A DNA stretch of 64,000 nucleotides, taken from NCBI GenBank assembly GCA_037013495.1, contig JAZDXN010000026.1:4278001-4342000 (forward strand), in the 5' to 3' direction. Below are positions 1-12,632 of the stretch, in pieces. The notes beneath the pieces were generated by a model that worked only from the letters and a program-made list of their open reading frames with translations, searched no databases and had not been told where the DNA came from. Each line of letters begins with the position of its first letter. Positions within the stretch are counted from its first letter, which is position 1. Source of the DNA: Hippophae tibetana. Taxonomy: Eukaryota > Streptophyta > Magnoliopsida > Rosales > Elaeagnaceae. Position numbers and translations under genes: made by a program.

Positions 1-3000
1 TTGGTAAATATGAGTTACAACTTTCAAAGGACATAACTTTTGACTCGGGTATCGAAACCACTATTATAATATATCAAATCGAAGCTCGTATTAAATTACA
101 CAATATTTTTTGGTCCCGCCAAAAAAATCGTTTTTGTACCCAAATTTATTCGTTTACATCACTTAATAGGTGTTTAACGTTTGTGACGCACCATTTTCAT
201 TTTTCTTACTTCTCGTTTAATTCAATAGAGCTATATAGGAGATATTGGTGCCGAACTAGGGTTGTTTCTTTATATTTTCAATCAGTCTCTATTCTTCATA
301 AAAAATAAGAGAAGAGAAAAAGAAAGAGGATGTCGTTCACATTTTCAAAAACAACAAAACATTTTGTAAATATGAGTTAAAACTTTCAACGGAGATAACT
401 TTTGACTCAGGTATCGAAACTGCTATTATAATATATCAAATGGGAGCTCGTTTCAAATTACACAATATGTTTTGGTCCCACCAAGGAAAATCATTTTTGT
501 ACCCAAATTAACACATTTACTTTACTTACCGAGGGTTTAAAGTTTTACACGCACCATTTTCATTTTACTTAGTGCTAGTTTAATTCAATAGAGCTATAGA
601 GGAGATATTGGTGCCAACCTAGGGTTGTTTCTTTATATTTTCAATAAGTCTCTATTCTTCAAGAAAAAAATAAGAGAAGAGAAAAAGAAAGAGGATGTCG
701 TTCACATTTTCAAAAACAACAAAACATTTGGTTAATATGAGTTACAACTTTCAAAGGACATAACTTTTGAATCGGGTATCGAATCCACTATTATAATATA
801 TCAAATCGAAGCTCGTATTAAATTACACAATATTTTTTGGTCCCGCCAAAGAAAATCGTTTTTGTACCCAAATTTATACGTTTACATCACTTAATAGGTG
901 TTTAACGTTTGTGACGCACCATTTTCATTTTTCGTACTTCTTCTTTAATTCAATAGAGCTGTATAGGAGATATTGGTGCCGACCTAGGGTTGTTTCTTTA
1001 TATTTTCAATCAGTCTCTATTCTTCACAAAAAATAAGAGAAGAGAAAAAGAAAGAGGATGTCGTTCACATTTTCAAAAACAACAAAACATTTAGTAAATA
1101 TGAGTTACAACTTTCAAAGGACATAACTTTTGACTCGAGTATCGAAACCACTATTATAATATATCAAATCGAAGCTCGTATTAAATTACACAATATTTTT
1201 TGGTCCCGTCCAAGAAAATCGTTTTTGTAACCAAATTAAGTCGTTTACATCACTTAATTGGTGTTTAAAGTTTGTGACGTACCATTTTCATTTTTCTTAC
1301 TTTTTGTTTAATTAAATAGAGCTATATAGGTGATGTTGGTGCCGACCTAGGGTTGCTTCTTTATATTTTCAATCAGTCACTATTCTTAACAAAAAATAAG
1401 AGAAGAGAAAAAGAAAGAGGATGTCGTTCACATTTTCTAAAACAACAAAACATTTGGTAAATATGAGTTACAAATTTCAATGCAGATAACTTTTAACTCG
1501 GGTATCGAAACCGCTATTATAATATATCAAATCGGAGCTCATTTCAAATTACACAATATGTTTTGGTGCCACCAAGGAAAATAGTTTTTGTAACCAAATT
1601 AACACATGTACTTCACTTTCCGAGGGTTTAAAGTTTTTAACGCACCATTTTCATTTTACTTAGTGCTAGTTTAATTCAATAGAGCTATGGAGGAGATATT
1701 AGTTCCAACCTAGGGTTGTTTCTTTATATTTTCAATAAGTCTCTATTCTTCAAGAAAAAAATAAGAGAAGAGAAAAAGAAAGAGGATGTCGTTCACATTT
1801 TCAAAAACAACAAAACATTTGGTTAATATGAGTTACAACTTTCAAAGGACATAACTTTTGAATCGGGTATCGAATCCACTATTATAATATATCAAATCGA
1901 AGCTCCTATTAAATTACACAATATTTTTTGGTCCCGCCAAAGAAAATCGTTTTTGTACCCAAATTTATTCATTTACATCACTTAATGGGTGTTTAAAGTT
2001 TTTGACACACCATTTTCATTTTTCTTACTTCTGGTTTAATTCAATAGAGCTATATAGGAGATATTGGTGCCGAACTAGGGTTGTTTCTTTATATTTTCAA
2101 TCAGTCTCTATTCTTCATAAAAAATAAGAGAAGAGAAAAAGAAAGAGGATGTCGTTCACATTTTCAAAAACAACAAAACATTTTGTAAATATGAGTTAAA
2201 ACTTTCAACGGAGATAACTTTTGACTCGGGTATCGAAACCGCTATTATAATATATCAAATAGGAGCTCGTTTCAAATTACACAATATGTTTTGGTCCCAC
2301 CAAGGAAAATCGTTTTTGTACCCAAATTAACATATTTACTTTACTTACCGAGGGTTTAAAGTTTTACACGCACCATTTTCATTTTACTTAGTGCTAGTTT
2401 AATTCAATAGAGCTATAGAGGAGATATTGGTGCCAACCTAGGGTTGTTTCTTTATATTTTCAATAAGTCTCTATTCTTCAAGAAAAAAATAAGAGAAGAG
2501 AAAAAGAAAGAGGATGTCGTTCACATTTTCAAAAACAACAAAACATTTGGTAAATATGAGTTACAACGTTCAAAGGACATAACTTTTGACTCGGGTATCG
2601 AAACCACTATTATAATATATCAATTCGGAGCTCGTTTCAAATTACACAATATGTTTTGTCCCACCAAGGAAAATCGTTTTTGTACCCAAATTAACACATT
2701 TACTTCACTTTCCGAGGGTTTAAAGTTTTTCAGGCACCATTTTCATTTTACTTAGTGCTAGTTTAATTCAATAGAGCTATAGAGGAGATATTGGTGCCAA
2801 CCTAGGGTTGTTTCTTTATATTTTCAATAAGTCTCTATTCTTCAAGAAAAAAATAAGAGAAGAGAAAGAGAAAGAGGATGTCGTTCACATTTTCAAAAAC
2901 AACAAAACATTTGGTTAATATGAGTTACAACTTTCAAAGGACATAACTTTTGAATCGGGTATCGAATCCACTATTATAATATATCAAATCGAAGCTCCTA

Positions 3001-4002
3001 TTAAATTACACAATATTTTTTGGTCCCGCCAAAGAAAATCGTTTTTGTACCCAAATTTATTCATTTACATCACTTAATGGGTGTTTAAAGTTTTTGACAC
3101 ACCATTTTCATTTTTCTTACTTCTGGTTTAATTCAATAGAGCTATATAGGAGATATTGGTGCCGAACTAGGGTTGTTTCTTTATATTTTCAATCAGTCTC
3201 TATTCTTCATAAAAAATAAGAGAAGAGAAAAAGAAAGAGGATGTCGTTCACATTTTCAAAAACAACAAAACATTTTGTAAATATGAGTTAAAACTTTCAA
3301 CGGAGATAACTTTTGACTCGGGTATCGAAACCGCTATTATAATATATCAAATAGGAGCTCGTTTCAAATTACACAATATGTTTTGGTCCCACCAAGGAAA
3401 ATCGTTTTTGTACCCAAATTAACATATTTACTTTACTTACCGAGGGTTTAAAGTTTTACACGCACCATTTTCATTTTACTTAGTGCTAGTTTAATTCAAT
3501 AGAGCTATAGAGGAGATATTGGTGCCAACCTAGGGTTGTTTCTTTATATTTTCAATAAGTCTCTATTCTTCAAGAAAAAAATAAGAGAAGAGAAAAAGAA
3601 AGAGGATGTCGTTCACATTTTCAAAAACAACAAAACATTTGGTAAATATGAGTTACAACGTTCAAAGGACATAACTTTTGACTCGGGTATCGAAACCACT
3701 ATTATAATATATCAATTCGGAGCTCGTTTCAAATTACACAATATGTTTTGTCCCACCAAGGAAAATCGTTTTTGTACCCAAATTAACACATTTACTTCAC
3801 TTTCCGAGGGTTTAAAGTTTTTCAGGCACCATTTTCATTTTACTTAGTGCTAGTTTAATTCAATAGAGCTATAGAGGAGATATTGGTGCCAACCTAGGGT
3901 TGTTTCTTTATATTTTCAATAAGTCTCTATTCTTCAAGAAAAAAATAAGAGAAGAGAAAGAGAAAGAGGATGTCGTTCACATTTTCAAAAACAACAAAAC
4001 AT
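1..4002 (+). repeat. Block X: 11-monomer left block, shorter version of block Y
   Basis: Monomer order after the partial A at the edge: B0 (262), A0 (625), F/D hybrid (990), E (1353), A0' (1716), B0' (2081), C0 (2444), A0' (2808), B0' (3173), C0 (3536), A (3900). Bases 1 to about 1185 match 4003 to about 5188. Bases 1190-2770 match 7010-8590 (offset 5820). Bases 2773-4002 match 7501-8730 (offset 4728). The block also contains an internal tandem copy of three monomers: 1716-2807 and 2808-3899, offset 1092. A private form agttccaacc at 1701 recurs at 7521. A single-base deletion near 124 shifts the offset from 4002 to 4003. Confidence 0.87.
990..1352 (+). repeat. Hybrid F/D monomer
   Basis: Its left part carries F markers (catttagtaaatatg, gactcgagtatcg, gtattaaatt). 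Its right part carries D markers (acacaatattttttgg, cccgtccaag, ttgtaaccaaattaagtcg, gacgtacc). The switch lies near 1180-1190. The flanks are A0 on the left and E on the right, so one monomer has been lost relative to A0-F-D-E. This is the product expected from a one-monomer deletion by crossover between neighbouring F and D. Confidence 0.82.
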
Positions 4003-4264
4003 TTGGTAAATATGAGTTACAACTTTCAAAGGACATAACTTTTGACTCGGGTATCGAAACCACTATTATAATATATCAAATCGAAGCTCGTATTAAATTA
4101 CACAATATTTTTTGGTCCCGCCAAAGAAAATCGTTTTTGTACCCAAATTTATTCGTTTACATCACTTAATAGGTGTTTAACGTTTGTGACGCACCATTTT
4201 CATTTTTCTTACTTCTCGTTTAATTCAATAGAGCTATATAGGAGATATTGGTGCCGAACTAGGG

Positions 4265-4627
4265 TTGTTTCTTTATATTTTCAATCAGTCTCTATTCTTC
4301 ATAAAAAATAAGAGAAGAGAAAAAGAAAGAGGATGTCGTTCACATTTTCAAAAACAACAAAACATTTTGTAAATATGAGTTAAAACTTTCAACGGAGATA
4401 ACTTTTGACTCAGGTATCGAAACCGCTATTATAATATATCAAATGGGAGCTCGTTTCAAATTACACAATATGTTTTGGTCCCACCAAGGAAAATCATTTT
4501 TGTACCCAAATTAACACATTTACTTTACTTACCGAGGGATTAAAGTTTTACACGCACCATTTTCATTTTACTTAGTGCTAGTTTAATTCAATAGAGCTAT
4601 AGAGGAGATATTGGTGCCAACCTAGGG
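4265..4627 (+). repeat. Class B0 monomer (363 bp), representative copy
   Basis: An older B-position class. Head caatcagtctctattcttca then taaaaaataagag; full purine stretch gagaaaaagaaagagg; cacattttc; cattttgtaaatatgagtta then aaactttc; aacggagataac; gactcaggt; aaatgggagctcgtttc; ccaccaaggaaaatcattt; acatttactttacttaccg; agttttacacgcacc. A sister form B0' (for example 7901 and 10085) has gactcgggt, aaataggagctcg and aaaatcgttt. It fills the B position up to about 12.6 kb, alternates with B until 22453, and is absent as an intact monomer afterwards. Confidence 0.9.
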
Positions 4628-4992
4628 TTGTTTCTTTATATTTTCAATAAGTCTCTATTCTTCAAGAAAAAAATAAGAGAAGAGAAAAAGAAAGAGGATG
4701 TCGTTCACATTTTCAAAAACAACAAAACATTTGGTTAATATGAGTTACAACTTTCAAAGGACATAACTTTTGAATCGGGTATCGAATCCACTATTATAAT
4801 ATATCAAATCGAAGCTCGTATTAAATTACACAATATTTTTTGGTCCCGCCAAAGAAAATCGTTTTTGTACCCAAATTTATACGTTTACATCACTTAATAG
4901 GTGTTTAACGTTTGTGACGCACCATTTTCATTTTTCGTACTTCTACTTTAATTCAATAGAGCTGTATAGGAGATATTGGTGCCGACCTAGGG
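4628..4992 (+). repeat. Class A0 monomer (365 bp), representative copy
   Basis: A-like in length, head and right part. It differs by ttggttaatatgag, tttgaatcgggt and the double change atcgaatccac. It opens the A0-F-D-E tetramer and also occurs at 625 and 6082. A sub-form with agctcctatt and ttcatttacatcacttaatg, called A0' here, lies at 1716, 2808 and 7536. Confidence 0.88.
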
Positions 4993-5355
4993 TTGTTTCT
5001 TTATATTTTCAATCAGTCTCTATTCTTCACAAAAAATAAGAGAAGAGAAAAAGAAAGAGGATGTCGTTCACATTTTCAAAAACAACAAAACATTTAGTAA
5101 ATATGAGTTACAACTTTCAAAGGACATAACTTTTGACTCGAGTATCGAAACCACTATTATAATATATCAAATCGAAGCTCGTATTAAATTACCCAATATT
5201 TTTTGGTCCCGCCATAGAAAATCGTTTTTGTACCCAAATTTATTCGTTTACATCATTTAATGGGTGTTTAAAGTTTGTGACACACCATTTTAATTTTTCT
5301 TACTTCTGGTTTAATTCAATAGAGCTATATAGGAGATATTGGTGCTGACCTAGGG
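4993..5355 (+). repeat. Class F monomer (363 bp)
   Basis: A divergent class confined to the left end. Markers: cacaaaaaataagag head; catttagtaaatatg; gactcgagtatcg; attacccaatatt; cgccatagaaaatcg; catcatttaatggg; gtgacacaccattttaattt; and a final ggtgctgacc. A second copy lies at 6447-6809 (offset 1454) with the same marks. Its left two thirds also forms the start of the fused monomer at 990-1352. Confidence 0.87.
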
Positions 5356-5718
5356 TTGTTTCTTTATATTTTCAATCAGTCTCTATTCTTCACAAAAAAT
5401 AAGAGAAGAGAAAAAGAAAGAGGATGTCGTTCACATTTTCAAAAACAACAACACATTTGGTAAGTATGAGTTTCAACTTTCAACGGAGATAACTTTTGAC
5501 TCGGGTATCGAAACCGCTTTTATAATATATCAAATCGAAGCTCGTATCAAATTACACAATATTTTTTGGTCCCGTCCAAGAAAATCGTTTTTGTAACCAA
5601 ATTAAGTCGTTTACATCACTTAATTGGTGTTTAAAGTTTGTGACGTACCATTTTCATTTTTCTTACTTTTTGTTTAATTAAATAGAGCTATATAGGTGAT
5701 ATTGGTGCCGACCTAGGG
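5356..5718 (+). repeat. Class D monomer (363 bp)
   Basis: A divergent class of the left end. Markers: acaacacatttggtaagtatg; gtttcaactttcaacggag; gaaaccgcttttat; gctcgtatcaaatt; ggtcccgtccaag; ttgtaaccaaattaagtcg; acttaattgg; gacgtacc; actttttgtttaattaaat; ataggtgatatt. A copy lies at 6810-7172, and its right part is present in the hybrid at 990-1352. Confidence 0.87.
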
Positions 5719-6081
5719 TTGCTTCTTTATATTTTCAATCAGTCACTATTCTTAACAAAAAATAAGAGAAGAGAAAAAGAAAGAGGATGTCGTTCACATT
5801 TTCTAAAACAACAAAACATTTGGTAAATATGAATTACAAATTTCAATGCAGATAACTTTTGACTCGGGTATCGAAACCGCTATTATAATATATCAAATCG
5901 GAGCTCATTTCAAATTACACAATATGTTTTGGTGCCACCAAGGAAAATAGTTTTTGTAACCAAATTAACACATTTACTTCACTTTCCGAGGGTTTAAAGT
6001 TTTTAACGCACCATTTTCATTTTACTTAGTGCTAGTTTAATTCAATAGAGCTATAGAGGAGATATTGGTGCCAACCTAGGG
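5719..6081 (+). repeat. Class E monomer (363 bp)
   Basis: A divergent class of the left end. Markers: head ttgcttcttt rather than ttgtttcttt; cagtcactattcttaac; attttctaaaacaac; acaaatttcaatgcag; atcggagctcatttc; ttttggtgccacc; aatagtttttgtaacc; aagtttttaacgcacc. Copies lie at 1353-1715 and 7173-7535. The two later copies share atatgaatt, which the first lacks (it has atatgagtt). Confidence 0.87.
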
Positions 6082-8263
6082 TTGTTTCTTTATATTTTCA
6101 ATAAGTCTCTATTCTTCAAGAAAAAAATAAGAGAAGAGAAAAAGAAAGAGGATGTCGTTCACATTTTCAAAAACAACAAAACATTTGGTTAATATGAGTT
6201 ACAACTTTCAAAGGACATAACTTTTGAATCGGGTATCGAATCCACTATTATAATATATCAAATCGAAGCTCGTATTAAATTACACAATATTTTTTGGTCC
6301 CGCCAAAGAAAATCGTTTTTGTACCCAAATTTATACGTTTACATCACTTAATAGGTGTTTAACGTTTGTGACGCACCATTTTCATTTTTCGTACTTCTAC
6401 TTTAATTCAATAGAGCTGTATAGGAGATATTGGTGCCGACCTAGGGTTGTTTCTTTATATTTTCAATCAGTCTCTATTCTTCACAAAAAATAAGAGAAGA
6501 GAAAAAGAAAGAGGATGTCGTTCACATTTTCAAAAACAACAAAACATTTAGTAAATATGAGTTACAACTTTCAAAGGACATAACTTTTGACTCGAGTATC
6601 GAAACCACTATTATAATATATCAAATCGAAGCTCGTATTAAATTACCCAATATTTTTTGGTCCCGCCATAGAAAATCGTTTTTGTACCCAAATTTATTCG
6701 TTTACATCATTTAATGGGTGTTTAAAGTTTGTGACACACCATTTTAATTTTTCTTACTTCTGGTTTAATTCAATAGAGCTATATAGGAGATATTGGTGCT
6801 GACCTAGGGTTGTTTCTTTATATTTTCAATCAGTCTCTATTCTTCACAAAAAATAAGAGAAGAGAAAAAGAAAGAGGATGTCGTTCACATTTTCAAAAAC
6901 AACAACACATTTGGTAAGTATGAGTTTCAACTTTCAACGGAGATAACTTTTGACTCGGGTATCGAAACCGCTTTTATAATATATCAAATCGAAGCTCGTA
7001 TCAAATTACACAATATTTTTTGGTCCCGTCCAAGAAAATCGTTTTTGTAACCAAATTAAGTCGTTTACATCACTTAATTGGTGTTTAAAGTTTGTGACGT
7101 ACCATTTTCATTTTTCTTACTTTTTGTTTAATTAAATAGAGCTATATAGGTGATATTGGTGCCGACCTAGGGTTGCTTCTTTATATTTTCAATCAGTCAC
7201 TATTCTTAACAAAAAATAAGAGAAGAGAAAAAGAAAGAGGATGTCGTTCACATTTTCTAAAACAACAAAACATTTGGTAAATATGAATTACAAATTTCAA
7301 TGCAGATAACTTTTGACTCGGGTATCGAAACCGCTATTATAATATATCAAATCGGAGCTCATTTCAAATTACACAATATGTTTTGGTGCCACCAAGGAAA
7401 ATAGTTTTTGTAACCAAATTAACACATTTACTTCACTTTCCGAGGGTTTAAAGTTTTTAACGCACCATTTTCATTTTACTTAGTGCTAGTTTAATTCAAT
7501 AGAGCTATAGAGGAGATATTAGTTCCAACCTAGGGTTGTTTCTTTATATTTTCAATAAGTCTCTATTCTTCAAGAAAAAAATAAGAGAAGAGAAAAAGAA
7601 AGAGGATGTCGTTCACATTTTCAAAAACAACAAAACATTTGGTTAATATGAGTTACAACTTTCAAAGGACATAACTTTTGAATCGGGTATCGAATCCACT
7701 ATTATAATATATCAAATCGAAGCTCCTATTAAATTACACAATATTTTTTGGTCCCGCCAAAGAAAATCGTTTTTGTACCCAAATTTATTCATTTACATCA
7801 CTTAATGGGTGTTTAAAGTTTTTGACACACCATTTTCATTTTTCTTACTTCTGGTTTAATTCAATAGAGCTATATAGGAGATATTGGTGCCGAACTAGGG
7901 TTGTTTCTTTATATTTTCAATCAGTCTCTATTCTTCATAAAAAATAAGAGAAGAGAAAAAGAAAGAGGATGTCGTTCACATTTTCAAAAACAACAAAACA
8001 TTTTGTAAATATGAGTTAAAACTTTCAACGGAGATAACTTTTGACTCGGGTATCGAAACCGCTATTATAATATATCAAATAGGAGCTCGTTTCAAATTAC
8101 ACAATATGTTTTGGTCCCACCAAGGAAAATCGTTTTTGTACCCAAATTAACATATTTACTTTACTTACCGAGGGTTTAAAGTTTTACACGCACCATTTTC
8201 ATTTTACTTAGTGCTAGTTTAATTCAATAGAGCTATAGAGGAGATATTGGTGCCAACCTAGGG

Positions 8264-8627
8264 TTGTTTCTTTATATTTTCAATAAGTCTCTATTCTTCA
8301 AGAAAAAAATAAGAGAAGAGAAAAAGAAAGAGGATGTCGTTCACATTTTCAAAAACAACAAAACATTTGGTAAATATGAGTTACAACGTTCAAAGGACAT
8401 AACTTTTGACTCGGGTATCGAAACCACTATTATAATATATCAATTCGGAGCTCGTTTCAAATTACACAATATGTTTTGTCCCACAAAGGAAAATCGTTTT
8501 TGTACCCAAATTAACACATTTACTTCACTTTCCGAGGGTTTAAAGTTTTTCAGGCACCATTTTCATTTTACTTAGTGCTAGTTTAATTCAATAGAGCTAT
8601 AGAGGAGATATTGGTGCCAACCTAGGG
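8264..8627 (+). repeat. Class C0 monomer (364 bp), representative copy
   Basis: A C-position monomer of the left region: A-like head (caataagtctctattcttca, aaaaaaataagag), C-like middle (acaacgttcaaagg), a private tatcaattcggagctcg, and the C-like end ttttgtcccac and tttttcaggcacc. Other copies are at 2444, 3536, 9356 and 10448 (the last two with gagctccttt). It reads through in one frame for 103 codons from a TTG, but nothing supports coding. Similar taagag-headed C monomers reappear at 20633, 27904, 30449, 34448 and 36993. Confidence 0.88.
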
Positions 8628-8730
8628 TTGTTTCTTTATATTTTCAATAAGTCTCTATTCTTCAAGAAAAAAATAAGAGAAGAGAAAGAGAAAGAGGATG
8701 TCGTTCACATTTTCAAAAACAACAAAACAT

Positions 8731-11700
8731 TTGGTAAATATGAGTTACAACTTTCAAAGGACATAACTTTTGACTCGGGTATCGAAACCACTATTATAAT
8801 ATATCAAATCGAAGCTCGTATTAAATTACACAATATTTTTTGGTCCCGCCAAAGAAAATCGTTTTTGTACCCAAATTTATTCGTTTACATCACTTAATAG
8901 GTGTTTAACGTTTGTGACGCACCATTTTCATTTTTCTTACTTCTGGTTTAATTCAATAGAGCTATATAGGAGATATTGGTGCCGAACTAGGGTTGTTTCT
9001 TTATATTTTCAATCAGTCTCTATTCTTCATAAAAAATAAGAGAAGAGAAAAAGAAAGAGGATGTCGTTCACATTTTCAAAAACAACAAAACATTTTGTAA
9101 ATATGAGTTAAAACTTTCAACGGAGATAACTTTTGACTCGGGTATCGAAACCGCTATTATAATATATCAAATAGGAGCTCGTTTCAAATTACACAATATG
9201 TTTTGGTCCCACCAAGGAAAATCGTTTTTGTACCCAAATTAACATATTTACTTTACTTACCGAGGGTTTAAAGTTTTACACGCACCATTTTCATTTTACT
9301 TAGTGCTAGTTTAATTCAATAGAGCTATAGAGGAGATATTGGTGCCAACCTAGGGTTGTTTCTTTATATTTTCAATAAGTCTCTATTCTTCAAGAAAAAA
9401 ATAAGAGAAGAGAAAAAGAAAGAGGATGTCGTTCACATTTTCAAAAACAACAAAACATTTGGTAAATATGAGTTACAACGTTCAAAGGACATAACTTTTG
9501 ACTCGGGTATCGAAACCACTATTATAATATATCAATTCGGAGCTCCTTTCAAATTACACAATATGTTTTGGCCCACAAAGGAAAATCGTTTTTGTACCCA
9601 AATTAACACATTTACTTCACTTTCCGAGGGTTTAAAGTTTTTCAGGCACCATTTTCATTTTACTTAGTGCTAGTTTAATTCAATAGAGCTATAGAGGAGA
9701 TATTGGTGCCAACCTAGGGTTGTTTCTTTATATTTTCAATAAGTCTCTATTCTTCAAGAAAAAAATAAGAGAAGAGAAAGAGAAAGAGGATGTCGTTCAC
9801 ATTTTCAAAAACAACAAAACATTTGGTAAATATGAGTTACAACTTTCAAAGGACATAACTTTTGACTCGGGTATCGAAACCACTATTATAATATATCAAA
9901 TCGAAGCTCGTATTAAATTACACAATATTTTTTGGTCCCGCCAAAGAAAATCGTTTTTGTACCCAAATTTATTCGTTTACATCACTTAATAGGTGTTTAA
10001 CGTTTGTGACGCACCATTTTCATTTTTCTTACTTCTGGTTTAATTCAATAGAGCTATATAGGAGATATTGGTGCCGAACTAGGGTTGTTTCTTTATATTT
10101 TCAATCAGTCTCTATTCTTCATAAAAAATAAGAGAAGAGAAAAAGAAAGAGGATGTCGTTCACATTTTCAAAAACAACAAAACATTTTGTAAATATGAGT
10201 TAAAACTTTCAACGGAGATAACTTTTGACTCGGGTATCGAAACCGCTATTATAATATATCAAATAGGAGCTCGTTTCAAATTACACAATATGTTTTGGTC
10301 CCACCAAGGAAAATCGTTTTTGTACCCAAATTAACATATTTACTTTACTTACCGAGGGTTTAAAGTTTTACACGCACCATTTTCATTTTACTTAGTGCTA
10401 GTTTAATTCAATAGAGCTATAGAGGAGATATTGGTGCCAACCTAGGGTTGTTTCTTTATATTTTCAATAAGTCTCTATTCTTCAAGAAAAAAATAAGAGA
10501 AGAGAAAAAGAAAGAGGATGTCGTTCACATTTTCAAAAACAACAAAACATTTGGTAAATATGAGTTACAACGTTCAAAGGACATAACTTTTGACTCGGGT
10601 ATCGAAACCACTATTATAATATATCAATTCGGAGCTCCTTTCAAATTACACAATATGTTTTGTCCCACCAAGGAAAATCGTTTTTGTACCCAAATTAACA
10701 CATTTACTTCACTTTCCGAGGGTTTAAAGTTTTTCAGGCACCATTTTCATTTTACTTAGTGCTAGTTTAATTCAATAGAGCTATAGAGGAGATATTGGTG
10801 CCAACCTACGGTTGTTTCTTTATATTTTCAATAAGTCTCTATTCTTCAAGAAAAAAATATGAGAAGAGAAAAAGAAAGAGGATGTCGTTCACATTTTCAA
10901 AAACAACAAAACATTTGGTAAATATGAGTTACAACGTTCAAAGGACATAACTTTTGACTCGGGTATCGAAACCACTATTATAATATATCAAATCGGAGCT
11001 CGTATCAAATTACACAATATTTTTTGTCCCACCAAGGAAAATAGTTTTTGTACCCAAATTAACACATTTACTTCACTTTCCGAGGGTTTAAAGTTTTTCA
11101 GGCACCATTTTCATTTTACTTAGTGCTAGTTTAATTCAATAGAGCTATAGAGGAGATATTGGTGCCAACCTAGGGTTGTTTCTTTATATTTTCAATAAGT
11201 CTCTATTCTTCAAGAAAAAAATAAGAGAAGAGAAAAAGAAAGAGGATGTCGTTCACATTTTCAAAAACAACAAAACATTTGGTAAATATGAGTTACAACT
11301 TTCAAAGGACATAACTTTTGACTCGGGTATCGAAACCACTATTATAATATATCAAATCGAAGCTCGTATTAAATTACACAATATTTTTTGGTCCCGCCAA
11401 AGAAAATCGTTTTTGTACCCAAATTTATTCGTTTACATCACTTAATAGGTGTTTAACGTTTGTGACGCACCATTTTCATTTTTCTTACTTCTGGTTTAAT
11501 TCAATAGAGCTATATAGGAGATATTGGTGCCGAACTAGGGTTGTTTCTTTATATTTTCAATCAGTCTCTATTCTTCATAAAAAATAAGAGAAGAGAAAAA
11601 GAAAGAGGATGTCGTTCACATTTTCAAAAACAACAAAACATTTTGTAAATATGAGTTAAAACTTTCAACGGAGATAACTTTTGACTCAGGTATCGAAACC

Positions 11701-12632
11701 GCTATTATAATATATCAAATGGGAGCTCGTTTCAAATTACACAATATGTTTTGGTCCCACCAAGGAAAATCATTTTTGTACCCAAATTAACACATTTACT
11801 TCACTTTCCGAGGGTTTAAAGTTTTTCAGGCACCATTTTCATTTTACTTAGTGCTAGTTTAATTCAATAGAGCTATAGAGGAGATATTGGTGCCAACCTA
11901 GGGTTGTTTCTTTATATTTTCAATAATTCTATATTCTTGAAGAAAAAAATATGAGAAGAGAAAAAGAAAGAGGATGTCGTTCACATTTTCAAAAACAACA
12001 AAACATTTGGTAAATATGAGTTACAACGTTCAAAGGACATAACTTTTGACTCGGGTATCGAAACCACTGTTATAATATATCAAATAGGAGCTCGTTTCAA
12101 ATTACACAATATGTTTTGTCCCACCAAGGAAAATAGTTTTTGTACCCAAATTAACACATTTACTTCACTTTCCGAGGGTTTAAAGTTTTTCAGGCACCAT
12201 TTTCATTTTACTTAGTGCTAGTTTAATTCAATAGAGCTATAGAGGAGATATTGGTGCCAACCTAGGGTTGTTTCTTTATATTTTCAATAAGTCTCTATTC
12301 TTCAAGAAAAAAATAAGAGAAGAGAAAAAGAAAGAGGATGTCGTTCACATTTTCAAAAACAACAAAACATTTGGTAAATATGAGTTACAACTTTCAAAGG
12401 ACATAACTTTTGACTCGGGTATCGAAACCACTATTATAATAGATCAAATCGAAGCTCGTATTAAATTACACAATATTTTTTGGTCCCGCCAAAGAAAATC
12501 GTTTTTGTACCCAAATTTATTCGTTTACATCACTTAATAGGTGTTTAACGTTTGTGACGCACCATTTTCATTTTTCTTACTTCTGGTTTAATTCAATAGA
12601 GCTATATAGGAGATATTGGTGCCGAACTAGGG
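8731..12632 (+). repeat. Region of 1092-bp trimers C0-A-B0 changing to C-A-B0
   Basis: From 8264 the order is C0-A-B0', repeated at 9356 and 10448 with period 1092 (364+365+363). At 10448-11175 two C-type monomers stand next to each other: C0 (10448) and the first tatgag-type C (10812), the latter with the private form cctacgg. After 11176 the C position is filled by tatgag-type C monomers (11904, with head caataattctatattcttga). Nothing other than satellite is present. Confidence 0.87.

Larger units (their letters stand above)
4628..7535 (+). repeat. Two A0-F-D-E tetramers in tandem (1454 bp each)
   Basis: Tetramer 1 is 4628-6081 and tetramer 2 is 6082-7535 (365+363+363+363 bp). Marker pairs 1454 apart include catttagtaa (5092/6546), ggtgctgacc (5341/6795) and atatgaatt (5827/7281). 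The only clear difference I noticed is at the end: the second has agttccaacc (7521) where the first has ggtgccaacc. The near identity implies recent local amplification of a four-monomer unit distinct from the A-B-C trimer. Confidence 0.9.
4003..8730 (+). repeat. Block Y: 13-monomer copy of block X
   Basis: Order: rest of A, B0 (4265), then two tetramers A0-F-D-E (4628-6081 and 6082-7535, offset 1454), then A0' (7536), B0' (7901), C0 (8264) and A (8628). Compared with block X it has one extra tetramer (+1454), an intact F and D pair where X has a fused F/D monomer (+363), and only one copy of the three-monomer cassette (-1092). The sum is +725, exactly the difference between the left and right offsets (4003 and 4728). 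Both blocks therefore derive from one ancestral block by whole-monomer gains and losses. Confidence 0.87.

Noticed and set aside
2444..2755. 103-codon reading frame beginning with TTG, repeated at 3536, 8264, 9356, 10448, 30449 and 36993
   Set aside because: It is a read-through of the C0/C' monomer phase. It starts with TTG, ends at class-specific stops, and its length changes with single substitutions (74, 76, 89, 103 codons in sister monomers). The product is low-complexity with no recognisable domain. The copies are alike because the DNA is a satellite.
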